From Sorex araneus (lineage: Eukaryota; Chordata; Mammalia; Eulipotyphla; Soricidae): a DNA stretch of 64,000 nt. A model generated the notes under the pieces. That model was given only the letters and a program-made list of their open reading frames with translations. It did not search any database and had not been told where the DNA came from. The stretch covers positions 378,727,842-378,791,841 of the forward strand of contig NC_073303.1 of NCBI RefSeq assembly GCF_027595985.1. The letters are read 5' to 3'. Positions 1 to 36,254 of this stretch are shown in pieces. Position 1 is the first letter of the stretch, and each line of letters opens with the position of its first letter. The position numbers and the translations under genes were made by a program.

Positions 1-430
1 AAGTACCATATTCCATTCATCTGCTGCTGGGCACCTCGGCTGATTCCATATCTCAGCTATTGTACTGACTGCATAATGGTGTGCATGTGTCCTTTGGAGA
101 GTGTGTTTTATGTCCTGGAGGTAGATGCCCCAACATGGAAGTGCTGGGACTCAATGGCGTTTCAATTCTGAGTTTATTGAGGACTCTTCATACTGTTTTC
201 TGCAGGGATTATACCAGGCAACATTATACATTCAGCATGAGTGGATGAGAGTTCCTTTTTCACCACATCCCGCCAAAACATTGTTCCTGCTCTTTCTGAT
301 ATGTGCCATTCACACTGGTGCGAGATGGTGTTTCACTGTCATTTTGACTTGTCATATCTCTGACGATAAGGGATGCTTTTGCCATCCGCCTGTTTTCCTC
401 TGAGAAGTGTCTGTTCATTTCTAGAGGACG
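1..430 (+). mobile_element. L1 3'-end fragment
   Basis: Carries decayed versions of familiar L1 ORF2/3'-end phrases: TTCCATTCATCTGC, GTGTGCATGTGTCC, GCCATTCACACTGG, GAGATGGTGTTTCACT and TGAGAAGTGTCTGTTC. Frames are broken. It runs off the left edge and occupies the intron or 5' part of C18orf63. Confidence 0.75.
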
Positions 431-685
431 GTTTTTAAGGCATGGCTTTGGCAAGCTCATAACCTCACAGTCTGCTCCTTACTTGGGGACAGTATCCAGA
501 GGCCTGCTGGTGGATTTTAAAAATTTTATTCATTCCCCATAAAATTACAAAGTCATAAATTATAAAATTGCAAATTCATGGTTGGGTTGCCCTTCTGTTT
601 TCTTCCCACACACCAGTCTGCCTCTGAGCTGATGGTTTATGAAAAAATATTAGCTAATACTTGGTATTTCAAAAAGAACAAATAT

Positions 686-860
686 GGGGCTGAGGCGATA
701 GTTCGGCGGTGTGAGCTTGGCTTGCACCTGCGACCCCATTCATTTCCTGGCATCTCATATGGTCCCCAAGTACCGCCAGGAAGTTAATTCCTGAGTACAC
801 CGACAGGACTGACCCCTGAGCATTCCTGGGTGTGACACACAGACACACAAAAAGGAAGGA
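686..860 (+). repeat. SOR-type SINE, old copy
   Basis: GGGGCTGAGGCGATAGTTCG head, GGTCCCCAAGTACCGCCAGG middle, and CCCTGAGCATTCCTGGGTGTGAC 3' part (shown in overlapping pieces), ending in an A-rich tail near 860. Diverged. Confidence 0.75.
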
Positions 861-957
861 ATAAATATGTTACTAAGCATATATTATCGGAACCAAAAGG
901 CTACCCTAAAATTTCATATTGAGACATGATTACTTTCTAAATTTTTGTTTTATGGGT

Positions 958-1050
958 AGATAGAGTTATTCGTGATTGTGCTTTAGGCATACAATGTCCC
1001 AACACTAATCCTACCTCACCAGTGCTCCAGTCTTTTCCATGACAGGTACT
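958..1050 (-). mobile_element. L1 3'-end fragment (antisense)
   Basis: TCGTGATTGTGCTTTAGGCA and ACAATGTCCCAACACTAATC are antisense to the L1 3' ends seen in sense at 31745-31915 and 35140-35334 in this window. Confidence 0.55.
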
Positions 1051-1321
1051 TTTTAGTGACTTCTGGCACTGTGGTTTATTTCCTCGATGCTTTATGCCAG
1101 GAAATATTCATGGGAGAACCTAGCTATATGTGAATGATACTTCATAAATCTTCTAATTGATAAGATACTTCAAAATATTTTTAAAACATTTTTCTTAGCT
1201 TTGGTAATTTCACATACAAAAAGCTATTTGTTAAGCATGATTTGTACGTTTTATTATAACTTATATATGTCCTATAACTTGCATAACTTGTAATTTATGG
1301 TATATCCTCTGAATTTTTTAG

Positions 1322-25705
<24,384 letters not shown>

Positions 25706-25899
25706 AACAGGGATTTTGAAGAAGGAAAGATCTGCCAGGTAACGTAAGTGACATGTTTTGATTTATTTTCTTCACATGGACTGAATTGAGATTTTCACGT
25801 TTAGATTTCCTTAGCCTCTTGGTCAGAAAGTTATATGTAAGTTCCTTGCAGCTTTGAAAGCAGTAAGGAGGCGGGAAGTTGGAAAGACGTTGCCTGAGC

Positions 25900-26040
25900 A
25901 CGGGTCCGAGAGCTAGTCCCGAAGGTACAGCGCCCGCCTTGCACGAGGCCAGCCCCGCTTCCTTCCCCACCTCGCATGGTCTCACGAGCCAGGAATAGCT
26001 TTCAAGCACCATAGGGTGTGTCCCCCCAAATATGAAAGAG
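25900..26040 (+). repeat. SOR-type SINE, degenerate
   Basis: GAGAGCTAGTCCCGAAGGTA, GCCCGCCTTGCACGAGGCC and ATAGGGTGTGTCCCCCCAAA are in SOR order. Confidence 0.6.
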
Positions 26041-27263
26041 TGGGGGCTTTCTACATGACTGGGTGTGCTGTAAGGCCCCCAGGGCGGGCGGCTCTGCCTG
26101 GGGTCTCTGGACACTGGCAGCCGCACCAGCGGCTTGAAGCTGTGAGGTTCCACAGTCACTGGAAAGCGCGCCCTTGGGGACTCTTGCCCAGAAAAGTAAA
26201 CTTAAATGACATTCCCTAGCTTACTCATTGAACTAAAATTTACTCCCCCAAATTTTCATAGCAAACAGAAGTCTTGGCTAAAGATAAACTTGAGATTCAG
26301 CAGCTCGTGCTAAGCCCATGGCACTTCGCTTACAAAACTGTCCGTCTGGAGATCAGATTCATTCCACTGGGCCATCTGCTCTAGTCTGAGAGCAAACTTA
26401 TACTTCTAAAGGATCGCGTAAAACTGTTGGAATACTTTCCAAAAAATTCATAAACAAATGAGAAAACACTTTTTTCTCTCCCAAATGCTGTTTATTTCTA
26501 GAATTAATAGAATGTTCAGCCTGCTGTGAATAAACAGAAAGATGCTCAAGTCTATTCCCAGTTATTTTATAATGTGTCTCACGTGAAGTTTGACATCTTA
26601 CATTCTAGTGCATTCATAGTGATTGACGCGCCGTGCCTCAAAGTTTTCCACTTCGGTGGTTTTTTTTTTTTAATTTAATGAAATCTAGTCCAGGTTTCAC
26701 ATTTTGAGAAGTAAGGTGACTCTGACTTGGGGAGTGCAGGGCTGAGGAGGGGCCCTGCCCCCCGTCTGACTCCCTCCCTCACGCCTGTCAGTGCCTGAGT
26801 CTGTGAGTGAAAGACCTGCAGAGGAGGATTTCCCCAGAGACATATTCTCGAATAATGCTTAGAATTGGAAACTTATTCCACCACCCAGAAAGAAAAACAA
26901 TGAGAAAATTTATAGGATCTCATTTCCCCTGAAAGTAAAATGAATACATTTTACTTTCTGTAAAAAAAAAGAAATTTTTACCTCTGTAAGAAATTCTGAA
27001 TGGCACAAAGCAGTTGAAGAAAAAGGTGAAAGGTTGCCTGCAATCTCTCTTGGCGGCAGTTAATGACTGACTGCCTTCAGTGTTCCTGTTTCCCAGGCCT
27101 GTCATTTTCCCTTCTTCAGAGGGGAGCAGCTACTTCAAAGCCCACTTTGAATGTTCTCTTCTCCTTCTCTAACGAATGTGTTAGCAGTGAAGGCCAGGAG
27201 TCACTGCGTGGGAAAGCGCTGTCGTAAGTCTGTCAAGAGTCAGCTCCCCCAAAGCCCACTTGC

Positions 27264-27422
27264 CGTCGGAGAGAGCACAGTGGTTATGGTGCTTGCCTTG
27301 CACACGGCCAACCTGGGTTCGATCCTTGGCACTGCATGCAGTCCTTGAGCATCACCATGAGTGATCCCTGAGCACGGAAACATGGGTACACACTTGCCAG
27401 GTGTGACCAAGAACTGAACAGA
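27264..27422 (+). repeat. SOR-type SINE
   Basis: GTCGGAGAGAGCACAGTGG, CCTTGCACACGGCCAACC, GGGTTCGATCCTTGGC (B box) and CCAGGTGTGACCAAGAACTG. Confidence 0.85.
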
Positions 27423-27654
27423 AACTTCACTGCCCTGCGGCTCACTTCCCGTGTACCCAGCCTGCTCCTGCTCTGTGTCTGCGGTGTCGCAGGAGCCCGC
27501 GTTAGTCACCCCTGCAGAGACAAGTGCAGAGTCAGTGCGTGCCGGCGGCTTCCGATGACTCTGCAGTCGGTCTCCCGTTTCTAGGATGTTCGCCTGCCTG
27601 TCCACTAGTGTCCAGAGCAGGGCTTCAGTGCCGTCTACATACACATGGATGCCC

Positions 27655-27790
27655 AGGGACTGTTTCCAGCCCCATGCCCAGGGCTCACTCCCACTGGTGC
27701 TCGGGGACCATGCAGTGCTGGGAATCGAACCAAGAACCTCGCACACGGAAAGCAAGTGCTCTACCACTCAGCCACGTCTGTGCCTCCAGA
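27655..27790 (-). repeat. tRNA-derived SINE, antisense
   Basis: GGGAATCGAACCAAGAACC (antisense B box), GCAAGTGCTCTACCACTCAG (antisense A box) and an upstream CCCAGGGCTCACTCC body. Confidence 0.7.
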
Positions 27791-27943
27791 GTACGGCAGT
27801 ACTTTCAAAGACTGATCTTTCTGACAAAACCTGCTTATGTGAGGATCATTTCACATAGGTTTCGTTTTCATTTTATAATATCCTAAGAACTTAAAAGCTT
27901 TGTGCAATGCTAATGTGTGTCTCTCGTGTGGGATTCACTGCAG

Positions 27944-28640
27944 ATGCAGGCACTGATGGACTGTTTACGTCTTCGTGCTGAAAGAAGTCATCACAGGCCA
28001 TCTCGCTGTGTTCATCCGCCAAGGCCACTAGCGGAGATGGCAGTTCATGTGAAAGACTGTGACTTAGAACGCTTGGACGATTCCAGATCTAATTAGGAGA
28101 CGCTAAGCTGAATTTCTGTAAGTTACTGATGACCGATAAGGAATATGGACACAAACACCTGTACGCTGGGCTGAAATTACTCGTCGTATCCCAGCTGTAT
28201 GTTAGCTTTCATTTGCTTATTACATAATCTTAAAAAGATCAATATTTGCATTTAAGAACAACTATATATTGCTAAATTTTTACCAAATCATCTTCATAAA
28301 AGTGGAATAATGTTTCTCATGTACTGTTTAATCTTTAACAGCACTTACTGCTTATATTTTTCTTCAGTTTTGCTTATATTATTTTATATATGAATATGTA
28401 GCTTTGTTGCTGCTATAACAAGTAGGTTTAAAACTGAATTTGTCAGTGATTAGCTTTTACCTGAGAAGTTCCCTAAGCAGTTTTGTTCTCTTTGACGATA
28501 TACTGGATCTTTATTGGTAATTCAGAATGGCCAGTATTTGAGTGTCTGATGATGTCACAATTATTATTTGTTGATGCTTAAACTGTTTGTTGTTGTATCC
28601 TACATTTTGTCTTAAATAAAAATTGAGGTACTACAAACAG
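27944..28640 (+). other. C18orf63: C18orf63 terminal exon (3' UTR)
   Basis: The acceptor TTCACTGCAG ends at 27943 and AATAAA lies at 28615-28620, followed by a TG-rich stretch. AT-rich, without SINE or L1 sequence. From its first base it also stays open for 50 codons in the frame of the exon ending at 25469, so skipping of the 25652 exon would give a different C-terminus. An open run of this length has roughly a one in ten chance of being accidental. Confidence 0.6.
28615..28620 (+). terminator. C18orf63: poly(A) signal of C18orf63
   Basis: Canonical AATAAA in a TTGTCTTAAATAAAAATTG context, with a U/GU-rich element (TGCTTGTCATGTC) about 20-35 nt downstream. It is the only good hexamer after the last exon and sits at the change from AT-rich to GC-rich DNA. 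Confidence 0.7.
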
Positions 28641-31230
28641 GTGCTTGTCATGTCAGCGATTGACTCGGGATGGGAGAGTTTAAATGACAGGTTCTCTGCC
28701 TCTGTCCAGTTTGGAATGTGTGTTTGCTCTCGGGCGTGGAGAAACTCGAGGCTCCTTTCGGCACGTCTGTTCCTGGAAGCCCCGCTCGCCCTCGGCAGCC
28801 TCAGTGTTTTCCCTGCCGAGTAGTGCTCGGCCCCGTCAGTGAGCAGGAGCTGCTGCCAGGGCTGTGCGAGGACCAGGCACGGAGGCCTGGAGCAGGGGGG
28901 TGGGGGGGGGTGCAGCGGGGCTGTGTGAGGGCGGCAGCTCTGCTGCGGGGACAGCAGGCGCTGTGGAGAGCGCCGGGGAGGACCCGGGAGCTCACCCGGT
29001 GACGGTCTCGTCACCTAGTGGCTGTTCACCCTCAGCTCAGGTTCTGCCCTCCTGCCCCTCGCGCTCGGGTCCTTCCTCATGGCCGCCGGGAGTGAAGGTG
29101 GCAGGTGAGGGCAGGGGTGCAGGAGCTCTACAGCCGAAAGCGCCTGGGAAGCTCGTGTCCACGGAGCACTGTGGCCACCGCTGCCTGGAGCGGCCTGTGA
29201 ACAGGGGCTCGCGCCCCCCCCCCCTCCCCTGGGGCTGTGCCACCTCGGCCTACCGCAGCCCGGCCCTGCCACCACTGGGACCCTCCCCCTAAGCTCAGGG
29301 CACCCTCCTGACCCCAGTATGGGCGCAAGAAGATGTTTACGACCTACCTGGAGGACAAATCACTTCGATAAGCTCTGAAATGGAGCTCGCCGTGCTCCCC
29401 AGAGCAATAAACACAGCCTGCTTTTTTCCTCTTAAGAACTAGTTTCAGTCTTTTGTAAACTGAAGCTACAGTCTACGCAGGGCTGAGGAGATGAAACGGA
29501 GGAATGTATTTTCAGTCATATTTCTCTCTAACCAGATTTACCACATTTCATTACTCCGCTGCTCTGCTGTCCGTAAGGAAATAAATAGATGAAATTGAGA
29601 GTGAAAGCAACATAAAGTGCGATATTCAATCCCCGGGCTGCTCGTGCCCGCTGGGTCACCCGTGATTGCATTGAGCTCCAGTTAACCTAATTTCAAGGGC
29701 AGCTCGCTTGTGGGGCGCCGAGGGATGGAATGCGCTTTCTAGATCGGCAAATGTTTATGCTGAAACATATGGCTCGGCGTTTCCCTGCCGCGGAGGAACG
29801 TTAGCACCCAGCGGCAGGCCCTTCTCTGAGAAACTGCTGCTGTCAGCTTCATACCCACCCTGGGGCCACCTCTGCCCCGTACAGTCTCGGGCCCTCCGTG
29901 CGGGACTGTCCCTGCAGACCGCAGCAGCCGGCGGGCAGCGCCTGGCCTACTGGAGGCCTTGCCAGTGTGTGTGGAATGGAGGCCGGAAGATGCCGCATCT
30001 GGAGAGGCCAGAGGGAGAATCTGCGACATCAAACACTAACCGCACAAGATGGTGTCATTTCTTGTGCGTGATGAGGGCAGGCGGGGGGGTGGGGGCTGGT
30101 GGTCCCACATAGACGGGGTTCCCTTTTGCCCAGCTGGCTTGGGTTAAGCGGCTTCATTAATTCCGCAGGGCCGTGGGTGACGGCCGCAGCCCCTCGCAGC
30201 TCTTCCAGCCTGCCCGCTTCTGTGGAAGGACGGCGAAGAACGGAAAGGGAGGCAGCTCACAGCTGCTCCCCGGACGGGGCCCAGACGGGAGGAGGGCGGC
30301 TGCAGGACAGGGCTCGCCGTCCCGCACGCGCCAGCCGCGAAGCCTGCAGTGGGGAGGGACGTCAGCCGTGTGAGACAGGGCCGGCCACCTTGAGCTGGCC
30401 AGACCCCCCCCCACCCACCCACCGCAGCTCTGGTTCTCTCTGCCCCCCGGAGGGAGCCAGTGGGCTGGCTGGTCACGTCCTCTAAGAGTTCTGACGCATG
30501 TCAGGGAAAGACCTAACTGGAGATTCGGTTCCGGGCCCCCCACACCACGCGCTCCCCGCAGGTGGGCCCCCCAGAGCTGCTTTCCGAGTCCTCGTTGGCT
30601 GCTGTGCAGTCTCCCTGCCGTCCTGCCCGCGGGGTTGGGTCACTGCAGCGCGACTGGGGCAGCTGGAGTTCTCCGCTCCCTGCCTGCCGCTGCGCCAGGG
30701 TCTCTCCTCTCTCCCGCCTTGCTGGGGCTCATTGTTAGGATTTGGCCTCACTGCTGTTACAGTGAATACCGGTTTGACATAAACCATGCATGGAGGTTGC
30801 GGTAGGGCCTGCCGTGTGCGTTTTTAAACTTACATTCTACCTTTGCAAATGAGCCAGGGGGTATACTCCTGTTTGTGTGGTCTGGTTTGCTTTCGTTGTC
30901 CTGCAGCTTGCTCCCACAGCAGAGACACCACAGCACATACATGGAGACTGTACAAAGTCTAAAGGAGATTTAAACTGAAAATAAAGCTTCTTTGTATTTA
31001 TCAGCACGTATCCATGTCTGATGCCTTCCATTATTTGAATTTTTGATTTAAGATCATACCAGCAATGCTCCAGGCTAATTTTAGTGCAGTGCTCGGGGTA
31101 ACTCACACCGGAGACTAACCCTGAGGTCCCACATGCAGCATATGTGCCCCTGGCCTTTGGGCCACCTCCTTGGCCCCTAACAAATTTTATTTCACATCTA
31201 TTGTAGTTTACAAAAAATCAGGTTTTTGTG
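28641..31230. other. intergenic GC-rich stretch, no gene recognised
   Basis: Begins right after the C18orf63 poly(A) signal with an abrupt rise in G+C. Many open frames reflect base composition only. An AATAAA at 29406 (CCCCAGAGCAATAAACAC) has no associated gene. The block 31065-31165 looks like a degraded antisense SINE. Confidence 0.4.
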
Positions 31231-31242
31231 CCTCTAAGAAGA

Positions 31243-31310
<68 letters not shown>

Positions 31311-31315
31311 CTCTC
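31243..31315. repeat. (TC)n microsatellite
   Basis: About 36 TC units with a single TG interruption at about 31269, trailing into C/T-rich sequence to 31350. Confidence 0.95.
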
Positions 31316-31369
31316 CCTCCCTTTCTCCCGCTCCCCCTCTCCCCTCTTCCTGGGAATTAGGAGTAAAAT

Positions 31370-31744
31370 CTGCTAAACTATGGTTTAATTTCTCCTAGGG
31401 TTTGCGGTAAAGGTACTACAAGACTAAAGGTTATCATGTATGCCTTCTCTTTTTGAAGGTACACTTTCTGGGTATAAAATTCTAAGTTGACACATTATTT
31501 TTCTTTCAGTCCTTTAAAAATGCTGCTTTATTTTCTAAGTTGGAAGAGAGAAATCTGTTCTCGCTGCTCCCTTTGCTTGTCTAAATATGATGCCTCTGTT
31601 TCCTTCTTGCTATTTTTATCAAGGTAATCCTCAATTTGATTGTAAGACACCATGCATGGTTTTCTTTACAGTAATTTTGTTTGGAGAATATTGAGCCTGG
31701 GTTCTTTGATTTAGGTATTTTATCCAGTTTAACTTTTTCTAATG
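31370..31744 (+). mobile_element. ancient L1-like 3' UTR relic
   Basis: TCTGGGTATAAAATTCTAAG, CTTTCAGTCCTTTAAAAATG and TGAGCCTGGGTTCTTTGA have the order of an old L1M 3' UTR, continuing after 31915 with TTTAGTCTTTTATTGCTTTT. Confidence 0.45.
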
Positions 31745-31915
31745 AGTGCCTACCACAGAGCGGGCTGCAGGGGCAGAAGGGAAACGGCGGTGGCGGGGGG
31801 GCATTGGTGAGGCGACGTGGGCAGGTGTGAAGCGGATTGATGTTGGAACGTCAAATGCCTGAAATTCCAACATAGATATCTTTGTCATTCATGGTGATTC
31901 TATTAAAAAATGTTT
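31745..31915 (+). mobile_element. L1 3' end inserted in an older L1
   Basis: GCATTGGTGAGGCGACGTGG, TGATGTTGGAACGTCAAATG and CATTCATGGTGATTCTATTA, then AAAAAATG. A sense copy of the family seen antisense at 5972. Confidence 0.6.
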
Positions 31916-32279
31916 TTATGACGTCATTTCTTCATTAATATAGTTCTGGGTCTCTTCCCTCTTGCTGCGGCTTCGGTAAGGTATGTGATATTCTTTGACC
32001 TTTTTCAGTCTTTCTCACGCTTTGTCTTCAATGCACAGATCTTTCTTGGCACAGTCTGCCGTTAGTCCCAATCCAGCGCGTTTTCATTTCCAGTTGTATC
32101 TTAACTCCAGACCATCCATTTAGTCTTTTATTGCTTTTATTTTCCCTTCCTGCTTCCTTTAAATATTTGAATATGTTTATAATAGCTGCTTAAATGCTAA
32201 ATTCATCATTTCTTTGAGTTATTTTATTTCCCTCTAAGTTGGTTTAGCAGATTTTTCTCCTATATAGGCCACAGCTTCT

Positions 32280-34180
32280 TCCTCTTTGTCTTGCTAAAGT
32301 GGCAGTTTCTCAGGAGCCAGGAGCAGGCCTGTGACAAGAGGACCTGTGGGATTTGGTCACGTGGAAACTCAGACACAGACACAGCCTTCCTGGGGCGGTC
32401 GGGAGAGTCGGGCGTCTGGCACGCTTGGGCGGGCTCACGGTGAGGGCAGGAGCCTGGGCACTCGGGCACGAGCCGCCTGTGATGTAGTGTCAGTCGGCAC
32501 ATGGCAGCTTCCCCCCACCGCTGCTCCGTAGATGGGACTGAAGGCAGGAGTGACTTAGGGAGTGTGGGGCTTGGAGAGACACGAGACACGGCGTTGCCGC
32601 GGGCTCGTGTTCCAGAGAACGTCCTGGGAGCAGAAGGGCCGAGAGAGAAGCTGTGTCGGGGCCCTTCGCGGCACCCACGACTGTACGACTTGCGGAGGGG
32701 ACACGCTGGGCCGGGACAAGAAAGGCACCGGGGACTGCCCGAGTCTGCGGAGCACAGACACAGAGCAGGGCCCGCAGAGCCCCAGTGTCACGCCTGACAC
32801 GGGCACCGGGGACTGACCCGGCCCTGCTGAGAATCGCCCCCTGCCCAGTGCCCAGGACGCGCCTGCCCCGACGCTCCCGGGAATCGGCGCGTCTGCACAG
32901 CCCCAGAACCCACGCACGGCTGCAGTTTTAAGACCCCCAGGACTGGGCAGTCCCACCTGATAGGGTGAGGCGCGGGTCAGAGCCCTGAGGAGCCGAGCTG
33001 CTGCCCCAGGCGCCTCTGCCCTTTCCTCTGGAAAGGCCGGGAAGTTTCTCTGGCCCTGGGAAACGGGAAAATGTTGAGGTGGGGGCAGAGGAGCGAGCCA
33101 AGGGCGGCGGAGAGGGAGAAGCCGGGACAGCTCCAGCCGCGGCCTGAGCCTGCCTGTGTCGGGGGTGGGGGGGGGCGCCCCAGGGGCCACAGAGGGCACG
33201 CTGGGGCCACAGTCCTGGTCTCCAGCTCCTGACCCTCCCGGCCCTGGCCAGGGGGAATTCGGGGCGCCTGAGGCAGGAGCACTGTCTGCAGTCTGGGCCC
33301 AGAGCCCTTGGAGGGGAGAGTCCGGGCGTGGGCTGGCCGAGAAGCCGAGGTGAGGCCCCTCCCCAGAGCCCGGGCCTCGAGGGGCCTGCAGGCTGCAGGG
33401 GGGCTCTCGGTGCTCCGAGCAGCCTGGGGCTCGCCTGGGCCTCACTCCGGGGTGACGACAGCACTAGCTACCGCCCTGCGCTCTGCAGCTGCCACCACTG
33501 ACTCCTTCCAGAACCTTCTGTCACTTGGGCACCAACCCCTGCATCCGTCCCTGCGGCCACCGGCTCCACTTCTGTCCCTGGGGTGTCCACGCGCCGGGAG
33601 GCCCCAGGGGGCTTCCGGGTCAGCCCGAGGCCTTTGAGGGTCCCAGGGGACAGACTGTCCCTCCCCGGTGGGCCCAGCGCTGCAGGGCGGGCTCGGGTCT
33701 GTCAGGCAGGGCCCGGGACGCCTGGTCTCCCTCCCTGGCTCAGGATGGTCCCCACACGTGGCCTGCATCCGCACCCCAGACCCGTGCGGGCTCTCCCCTC
33801 GCCCCCTCCCCGACAGTCCCTGTGTCGGTGACGTGCCCGGGCACTCGGCAGCGTCTCTCAGTGGCCCGCAAGTAAGGCACCGAGGTAGCAGTGCCTGGTG
33901 GCTGTTTGGTGGCTGCGCCCTGAGCGTCACCTGTTCCCTGGGTCCCGGCACGAGCACCGCGCTGCCCCCCCGATCCTCTGCCCCCAGAGCGAAGCCCCGT
34001 GCTCGGGACCTTCCGGCAGGCGTGTGGCTCTCAGTGTGACGCCAGCCTCTGGGATTCCCCAGAGGACCCTGGACCTGCCATCTGTGAGCACTGTGTAAGG
34101 AGGGGCTCATTCCTCTCCATGGCACACGCCGGGCCTCCCACGCGGTCAGCACCCAGGGCGCTTCCCTTGCAGGGACCACC
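32280..34180. other. intergenic GC-rich stretch, no gene recognised
   Basis: Contains frames of 296 and 245 codons on the - strand and several others. Their translations are Pro/Arg/Gly/Ala-rich with no recognisable domain and no coding asymmetry that I can see. CpG is moderately frequent (32640-33350). Confidence 0.4.
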
Positions 34181-34530
34181 TCAGGAGAGTGGTCTCGGGC
34201 GTGACCTCGGGGAGTGACCTCAGGGGAGTGGTCTCAGGGGAGTGACCTCAGGGGAGTGACCTCGGGAGTGGTCTCAGGGGGAGTAACCTCAGGGGAGTAA
34301 CCTCAGGGGAGTGACCTCAGGGGCATGACCTCAGGGGAGTGGTCTCGGGGAGTAACCTCAGGGGAGTGGTCTCAGGGGAGTGACCTCAGGGGAGTGTCTC
34401 AGACAGGGGAGTGGTCTCAGGGGAGTGTCTCAGGGGAGTGACCTCAGGGGAGTGACCTCAGGGGGAGTGGTCTCGGGGAGTGGTCTCAGGGGAGTGTCTC
34501 AGAGGAGTGTCTCAGGGGAGTGATCTTAGC
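34181..34530. repeat. 14-bp minisatellite
   Basis: About 24 copies of GGGGAGTGACCTCA or GGGGAGTGGTCTCA with single-base length variants. The two variants alternate irregularly. Confidence 0.92.
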
Positions 34531-35139
34531 TCTCCGCCCCTTGTCACAGAGCCCACAGCAGTGGGAGTTGGGTTTGTTCGGAGCCTTCCTCAGAGGCATC
34601 ATTTCTGTGAGGGCGGGGCGCCCCTGATGGGGGGCTGGAGCAGGGCTGGGCCCGGGCAGCCCCGTGGCCCTTCAGCCGCTCTCTCCTGTCCCCAGACCCT
34701 GCGGCCTGCCAAGCCCAGCGCCCGGGCTGCCCGCCCACTGCCCTTCGCTGCCTCCTTAGTGCCGGGCGGCCGGACGTTCCCACGCCCCCACGCTCCAGGG
34801 CTCCGCTCATGGGGTCTAACCCCAGCACCACCCCCAGGGAGGGGTCCTGCTCAGACCCCTTACTTGGTGCCAGAGACAACGCCATTAGTCACTGGTTGAT
34901 TGAAAGCCAAGACCGTCTCCCTGCGGCTTCGAGTGCAGAGATGCTCCGTTCATCCTCTGGGTGCCTTTGAAGCCCACTCCCTGGCTCAGGCCCCGCACGG
35001 AGCCCCCGCGGAGCGGTCTGGGACCGGGAGGCCGGCCGCATGCCCTGGGCTCCCCCCACCCCCCGCCCCCCCAGGTCCCCTCTGAAATTGGCCTTCACAG
35101 AGGAACAGTTCTCCGAGCGTCCCTGGCCGCTGGCATTAG

Positions 35140-35334
35140 GCTACGGCGGGCTGGGGCAGGAGGGGACCCAGGGACACTGGCGGAGCCAAGTGGACAGTGC
35201 TGGTGGGACTCGTGCTGGGACATTGTACATTTGAAATTCAACCATGAAAACCAAGGTAAATCGCTGTGCTTTGGCATTTCAAAGCCATTTTAGTGTAAAA
35301 ATATTTAACTTTTTCTAAAAAAAAAAAAAAAAAA
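35140..35334 (+). mobile_element. L1 3' end with poly(A)
   Basis: GGTGGGACTCGTGCTGGGAC, ATTGTACATTTGAAATTC and AACCATGAAAACCAAGG, ending in an A-run of 18 bases at 35317-35334. Confidence 0.65.
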
Positions 35335-36138
35335 CAGCGTTTCCCTTGGACAGGGAAGGCTGAGGACAGGACAGGGATTAGGCTCTTGCCCTTCAGGGAG
35401 GAAGGGGGCCGGAGGCGCAGGGAAGGGCTCTCCGCGGCTCAGGGCAGTAGCCCCCGCGCCCCCCGCCTGACGCCTGCCCAGAGCGAGGGGCCGGCAGGGC
35501 ACGGCATGAGTCTGAGCTCCCCGAGAGTGGCCAGACCCACTCTGCAGAGGGGGAGAGAAGTCTGTGGGAGCCCCCACAGTGGGGCGCTGGTCGGAGCCAC
35601 ACGTGTGCCCGGGCGGGGACCGGCAGGGGCGGGCGTCACTCGTGCCCATGTGGGCACTAGCAGGGCGTCACCCTAAAGGAAGGGCCTTCTGTTTGGAGCC
35701 CCAGACTCCGGGGAGTGAGTGAGAGTGGAGCGACCGTCTGGCCACTCAGGGTTCCCCACGCGCCCACACGGCGGCTGCTGCGCCTGGGCCTCGCCAGCAG
35801 ACTCGAAAAACAGCCCTGCCATGGCCTCCGCCAGGACATTCCTCGCCCACCCTGGGAGAGCGCGCCTAGTCACCCCTGTGCTTCCTGCACATGGTCCCCC
35901 TGGAGGCGGCGTCGTCCCGGGAAGCTGTGGAGAGCAGTGCCCAGGGAGTCCGTGGGCAGGCAGTCACGCCCAGAGGCAGGCGTGTGCGCACGGTTCCTGG
36001 GTGTGGCCCCGGGATGGGGGCGCTAGACTCAGCGTCGCCTGGCCCAAGGGAACCTGACCAGCACAGCGGGCCTCACGGGCTCAGGAGCAAATAAAGTTTC
36101 CCAGGCAGGAAAAGAAAAAGCAAAATAAAGCAAAAAGA

Positions 36139-36250
36139 GAGAGAAGGGAGGGAGGGAGGGAGGGAAAAGGGAAGGGAGGGGGGGGAGGGGGAGGAAGGGA
36201 GGGAGGAAGGGAGGGAGGGAGGGAGAGAAAGAGGGAGGGAGGGGGGGAGG
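36139..36250. repeat. (GGGA)n/(GGAA)n purine tract
   Basis: Imperfect GGGAGGGAGGAAGG-type repeats, preceded by an AAAGCAAAATAAAGC A-rich stretch that may be a SINE or L1 tail. Confidence 0.9.
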
Positions 36251-36254
36251 CCTG

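Noticed and set aside
29406-29411. AATAAA as a second poly(A) site of a + strand gene
   Set aside because: No exon, splice acceptor or coding sequence lies upstream of it after the C18orf63 poly(A) signal. A read-through C18orf63 transcript is possible but unsupported.
32555-34179. Frames of 296 and 245 codons on the - strand, considered as a GC-rich gene
   Set aside because: Arg/Pro/Gly/Ala-rich translation without domains, overlapping frames on the other strand of similar length, no splice pattern and no human gene between C18orf63 and DIPK1C that I know of.
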